24,715 nucleotides of DNA, from positions 1 to 24,715 of IMG/VR virus record IMGVR_UViG_3300046323_000061. One strand, 5' to 3'. Positions 22,197 through 24,715 of this stretch are shown one piece after another. The position numbers and the translations under genes were made by a program. The notes under the pieces were generated by a model, which was not told the origin of the DNA, did no database searches, and was given only the letters and a program-made list of their open reading frames with translations. Positions within the stretch are counted from its first letter, which is position 1; each line of letters starts with the position of its first letter. The stretch is from a virus.

Positions 22197-23036
22197 TTAA
22201 AACATACTTAAAATATCATCAACCTTAGACTTGACCGATGAACGAATAGCCTCGGACTCACGAATATCTGACGCATCCACCCCACTCAATGCCTTCTCGA
22301 GTTTCTGTCTTGCTTGCTCCATCTTAGGGTCATCAGTTATGTTGAGGCTTGTTAGCAAAGTGCACAGTTCAGTTGCGTTGGTGATTGTGGAATCCCAAAA
22401 CTTCTTCTTGTTCTCATCGGTGTAGTCAAGCCTCTCACTAATATGGGTCAGCGTTTCATGTAACCGAGTCCACGCATCTGCCATAGCATCAGCTAACTTC
22501 TGCTCGTAGTAAGACTTGTATTGTTGCTCTAACTCCGCCTTGGCTTCATCTTCTACTTGGATACGGAAATCACCTGCATCAGGCACAGGGCTAAACACAA
22601 ACTTAAAGCGGAATTTTTCTTTAAGGGAATCTGCCGTTGGGTATTCGCCTCGGTCAAATAATTCGCCAAGCGTGAACGCTGAACCTGAAACCAGTTGTGG
22701 ATACTCCGCTATAAACTCATCGACAGCTTGGTTAAATTGATTCTCAAAGTTGTTTAGAGTTTCTTTGTAATTAAAAAAGTTCTTCATAGGCAGTAAGCGT
22801 GAGCCACCATCTGACCAAGGCAAAGTCTGTTGATAGTTCCATGACCGCACCGCAGTTACAATCTTTTGCACTTTCTCTAGCTTGTCTGACCCTGCTAATA
22901 ACTTCTTGTGGTAGTTACCTGCACGAGCCTTAGTGCTCTTAGTTGCGTCGATTTCTTCAGATACTTTTTTGTCCATCTTGCGACCTGTCCATACAGAGAT
23001 GTTGAGGTCGATTAACATAGCGTTGCTTCCAATCAT
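22197..23036 (-). CDS. DUF3150 family protein, 279 aa
   Basis: The opening LIDLNISVWTGRKMDKKV, then ARAGNYHKKLLAG, TLPWSDGGSRLLP and a later coiled helical half fit my memory of DUF3150. In phages this family often lies next to a MoxR-type AAA ATPase and a VWA-like (DUF2201) protein, the CobS/CobT-like pairing. The partial VWA-like gene at the right edge supports that link here. I start at ATG 23036, with AAGGAG upstream and an ATGA overlap with the 79-residue gene; the frame is longer by 10 codons. It is probably a chaperone-like remodelling or metal-insertion partner; the exact role is unknown. Confidence 0.8.
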   Translation of the reverse strand: MIGSNAMLIDLNISVWTGRKMDKKVSEEIDATKSTKARAGNYHKKLLAGSDKLEKVQKIVTAVRSWNYQQTLPWSDGGSRLLPMKNFFNYKETLNNFENQFNQAVDEFIAEYPQLVSGSAFTLGELFDRGEYPTADSLKEKFRFKFVFSPVPDAGDFRIQVEDEAKAELEQQYKSYYEQKLADAMADAWTRLHETLTHISERLDYTDENKKKFWDSTITNATELCTLLTSLNITDDPKMEQARQKLEKALSGVDASDIRESEAIRSSVKSKVDDILSMF

Positions 23037-23272
23037 TTTAATTCTCCTTGGTTTAAAAGTTTGCACAATCCTTGTGCTTCGTGTTGCGTTAAATTCTTGT
23101 TGAGTAAGTGTGAACCTCTAGGTAGATTAGTTATATGGCAGGGTTTGTAAATCTCTTTTGTAATTCCCGCCCACATATCAGTTCTATTTACTTTAAACTC
23201 TGTTACCCTAATCACACACCATTGATGACTACCTTCTATTGCTTTCTTTTGCCACCATTGTTTGCGTATCAC
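23033..23272 (-). CDS. Small unknown protein with C-terminal AQ/KLL end, 79 aa
   Basis: The start is GTG at 23272, 1 base after the upstream stop, with AAGGGGG before it. The protein is basic and aromatic (KQWWQKKA), has a beta strand (QWCVIRVTEFKV) and ends NLTQHEAQGLCKLLN. That end is like NLTARQAQAIIKLLEE in the 67-residue gene at 24.1 kb, so they are probably diverged paralogues. Function is unknown. Confidence 0.6.
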   Translation of the reverse strand: MIRKQWWQKKAIEGSHQWCVIRVTEFKVNRTDMWAGITKEIYKPCHITNLPRGSHLLNKNLTQHEAQGLCKLLNQGELK

Positions 23273-23273
23273 A

Positions 23274-23504
23274 TTACCCCCTTACTTTATTTATTGCCCC
23301 GTATTGGTTAGCCATCTCAGGGTAAAACGACTCTGCCCATTCTATGTATTCCTCTAGGCTTTTTATTTCATCTGAAAGGTCTTTTACTTCATCTTGCAAG
23401 TTTTCTATTGTTTCATTACTTATGCCTAATGACTTCTCAAGTTCCTCTATCTCTGCCTCAAGTTGTTCCTCAACATCGGCAATCGCATCGCTAATTCTAC
23501 CCAT
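23274..23504 (-). CDS. Coiled-coil protein with KVRG end, 76 aa
   Basis: Residues 8-57 form a long, regular Glu/Leu/Lys coiled coil (EEQLEAEIEELEKSLG, then NLQDEVKDLSDEIKSLEE). The end YPEMANQYGAINKVRG resembles HPEIVEQFNAIEKIKES and YPEAVVEWDAVNKVKES of two other genes here. ATG at 23504 has GAGGAG upstream. It probably forms a dimer or trimer and carries a shared C-terminal module. Confidence 0.65.
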   Translation of the reverse strand: MGRISDAIADVEEQLEAEIEELEKSLGISNETIENLQDEVKDLSDEIKSLEEYIEWAESFYPEMANQYGAINKVRG

Positions 23505-23514
23505 ATCAATCTCC

Positions 23515-23676
23515 TCACTTACTACTCGGTAGTAACTTGTTACACAACATCTCCATAGCTTGCGAATGGGTCAATTCAAATCCCATCTCTTTCTCTAATA
23601 ACTTCTTAGTCTTTACAAACTTCTTCTTAGCTTCTGTCTTTAACATTAGCGTTTCAAATCCTCTAGCTTGTGCCAT
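23515..23676 (-). CDS. Very small basic helical protein, 53 aa
   Basis: Read directly from a gap. It starts MAQARGFETLMLKTEAKKK, basic, then a helix (KLLEKEMGFEL) and a second helix (HSQAMEMLCNKLLP). The layout suggests a small DNA-binding or RHH-like protein, but no motif settles it. The ribosome site TAAGGAG lies before ATG 23676. It overlaps the end of the 77-residue gene by 14 bases. Confidence 0.6.
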   Translation of the reverse strand: MAQARGFETLMLKTEAKKKFVKTKKLLEKEMGFELTHSQAMEMLCNKLLPSSK

Positions 23677-23893
23677 CTTGGTTCTCCTTAAGTAATTTCA
23701 TTACTGCTAATGCTTCTCGTCTATGTTTAATTCGGTCTGCTACCATCTTCGTGCCTTGCCATACTTGATACCTACCCTGTCTTGGCATCTCGATTCGGTT
23801 GTAGTTAGATAGGTGTTGGGTATATACCTCATCAAAGATAGCGTTAAGTCCGGGCATTAACTCTTTCATTAAATCTCGTCTGCTTATCGCCAT
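23663..23893 (-). CDS. Small unknown phage protein, 76 aa
   Basis: A GTG one codon earlier is possible, but ATG at 23893 follows AAGGAG and overlaps the upstream stop (TGATG). The N-terminus is helical and basic (SRRDLMKELMPGLNAIFDEV), followed by a short strand (GRYQVWQG) and a basic helix (HRREALAVMKLLKENQDG). No family recognised. The charge suits nucleic-acid binding. Confidence 0.6.
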   Translation of the reverse strand: MAISRRDLMKELMPGLNAIFDEVYTQHLSNYNRIEMPRQGRYQVWQGTKMVADRIKHRREALAVMKLLKENQDGTS

Positions 23894-24114
23894 CACGACT
23901 CCTTTACTTTATTAACCGCATCCCATTCAACGACGGCTTCGGGGTAGTGCATCTTTACAAAGTGAATAAAGTCAATGAAGTTTCTATTCTCATACCGCAG
24001 TTGTTCAAATAGTTCTGCCTCATATTTATCAGCACCACTAATAACTTCTTGCCTACCAGCTTCCTTACCCATCTGATATATAAATCGCAGTTCGTCTTGT
24101 GTTATGTCCATCAT
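23893..24114 (-). CDS. Small helical protein with KVKES end, 73 aa
   Basis: An acidic helical start (MMDITQDELRFIYQMGKEAG) is followed by a coiled part and the end NFIDFIHFVKMHYPEAVVEW and DAVNKVKES. The end is shared with the membrane-anchored gene at 19.3 kb (IEKIKES) and the coiled-coil gene at 23.3 kb. The start overlaps the 67-residue gene by ATGA after GGAGG. It is likely a member of one family with variable N-termini. Confidence 0.6.
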   Translation of the reverse strand: MMDITQDELRFIYQMGKEAGRQEVISGADKYEAELFEQLRYENRNFIDFIHFVKMHYPEAVVEWDAVNKVKES

Positions 24115-24308
24115 TCCTCCAATAGTTTTATGATTGCTTGTGCTTGTCGTGCAGTTAGGTTATCCCTAAAGACTTTGTATTTGTCGGTGCTCATCGGAAT
24201 AAACTTAAGCACTTGCCACCTACCTTTAGACTTCATGTGAATGATATGTTCGCTTCGTCTCCACATCTGTTGTCCTGTATACACATCTTCTCCTAAGTTA
24301 TCCCACAT
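24111..24308 (-). CDS. Small unknown protein with C-terminal AQ/KLL end, 65 aa
   Basis: The frame opens with GTG two codons earlier, but AGGAGG lies in position for ATG 24308 (MWDNLGED), so I start there. The protein has an aromatic basic middle (MWRRSEHIIHMKSKGRWQVL) and ends RDNLTARQAQAIIKLLEE, the relative of the 79-residue gene's end. Function is unknown. Confidence 0.6.
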   Translation of the reverse strand: MWDNLGEDVYTGQQMWRRSEHIIHMKSKGRWQVLKFIPMSTDKYKVFRDNLTARQAQAIIKLLEE

Positions 24309-24317
24309 AGGCACCTC

Positions 24318-24452
24318 CTAAAATATTTTGACCATGACTTCTGCTACTTCTTTTGAAAGCCCCTCTACTAGGCGATACTTCTTTTTTACATCTTTCGCCC
24401 TAGCAAAGAGATACTTATCCATCACCCTCAAAATGCAATAGTCGTTCTCCAT
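24318..24452 (-). CDS. Very small basic protein, 44 aa
   Basis: Read directly from the gap after the VWA-like gene. MENDYCILRVMDKYLFARAK is followed by a basic stretch (DVKKKYRLVEG) and a helix (SKEVAEVMVKIF). The start is ATG 24452 in a TGATG overlap with the VWA-like stop, with AAGGGAG upstream. No family recognised. Confidence 0.55.
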   Translation of the reverse strand: MENDYCILRVMDKYLFARAKDVKKKYRLVEGLSKEVAEVMVKIF

Positions 24453-24715
24453 CACTCATCTCCCTTAACATGGACTGATACTCCGCATGGTGCTACTTGA
24501 TTAGTTGTGATACCCCAAAACACAGGGTGCTTCCAATCGCCCCACCCATCTATATAGCCGTCAGTCAGCACGATTACACATTCAGGGTTTAACTTGTTAG
24601 CCTCGATATACTTAGGAATACATTTAGCTGAAGTGCCACCACCGCCCGCAGGTTTAGTTGATGACATGATTGCCTCGTAATCGCCTCGGTCATACTTCTC
24701 GTGAGCACATACCGC
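24452..24715 (-). CDS. VWA-like metallopeptidase-type (DUF2201-like) protein, C-terminal part
   Basis: The frame is open to the right edge, so this is only the last 87 residues; the Met at 24667 is internal. It holds HEKYDRGDYEAI, then a KPAGGGGTS turn, then CVIVLTDGYIDGWG, which fit the second half of a VWA-like domain (metal-site Thr after the glycine run and Asp in L-T-D-G). This pattern is known from DUF2201 VWA-like proteins next to DUF3150 and MoxR-type ATPases in phages. The lost N-terminal part should hold the metallopeptidase-like domain. It probably acts with an AAA+ ATPase encoded to the right of the window. Confidence 0.75.
   Translation of the reverse strand, partial: AVCAHEKYDRGDYEAIMSSTKPAGGGGTSAKCIPKYIEANKLNPECVIVLTDGYIDGWGDWKHPVFWGITTNQVAPCGVSVHVKGDE

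Noticed and set aside
1-24715. tRNA, rRNA, insertion sequences, integrase, att sites
   Set aside because: No cloverleaf-like segment, transposase motif, terminal inverted repeats or recombinase motif was seen by eye.

Overview
This window is part of a tailed double-stranded DNA phage genome (Caudoviricetes), or a prophage-like contig, infecting a Gram-negative bacterium. The evidence is one giant virion-type polyprotein, a complete phage replication set, and dense packing of small genes with 4-base stop/start overlaps and strong AGGAG ribosome sites. The host cannot be named from the sequence. No tRNA, rRNA, CRISPR array, insertion sequence or integrase was seen.

Layout. (1) Positions 1-6401 read rightward and hold the end of a virion-associated gene, then an 1879-residue polyvalent protein with a late-gene or ejection-protein look. 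(2) A GC hairpin near 6400-6426, with its T tract on the minus strand, ends the converging leftward transcription. (3) All genes from 6466 to the right edge read leftward. The proximal replication block (about 6466-11085) has a good sigma70-type promoter at 11110-11138. It holds a small unknown gene, an AEP primase/DUF927 helicase fusion, a small HTH protein, a putative ssDNA-binding protein and a conserved coiled-coil protein. (4) Next come a SNF2 helicase, a small gene, a 221-base non-coding stretch, an HNH-like basic protein, a Cas4/RecB-like nuclease with four cysteines suited to an Fe-S cluster, and a family A DNA polymerase with Leu at the E. coli Phe762 position (16.1-11.1 kb). (5) Positions 16.1-20.9 kb hold a long chain of small overlapping genes: winged-helix proteins, a DUF6378-like protein, a VRR-NUC nuclease, a sigma-region-4-like HTH protein, a secreted cysteine-rich peptide, a one-helix membrane protein, and a repeat family sharing a C-terminal tag. 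A second promoter candidate (20926-20954) precedes this chain. (6) Positions 21-24.7 kb hold two conserved unknown phage proteins, a DUF3150 protein, several very small genes, and the C-terminal end of a VWA-like (DUF2201-type) protein that runs off the right edge. DUF3150 with VWA-like DUF2201 suggests an incompletely understood MoxR-ATPase/VWA module.

Working model: a leftward early/middle transcript makes replication proteins, nucleases, DNA-binding proteins and host-takeover peptides. The rightward late genes make virion and ejection proteins. Six genes shorter than 60 codons were found by reading the gaps between larger genes. Several starts were moved inward on ribosome-site evidence. 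No database search could be run, so family names rest on recognised motifs.
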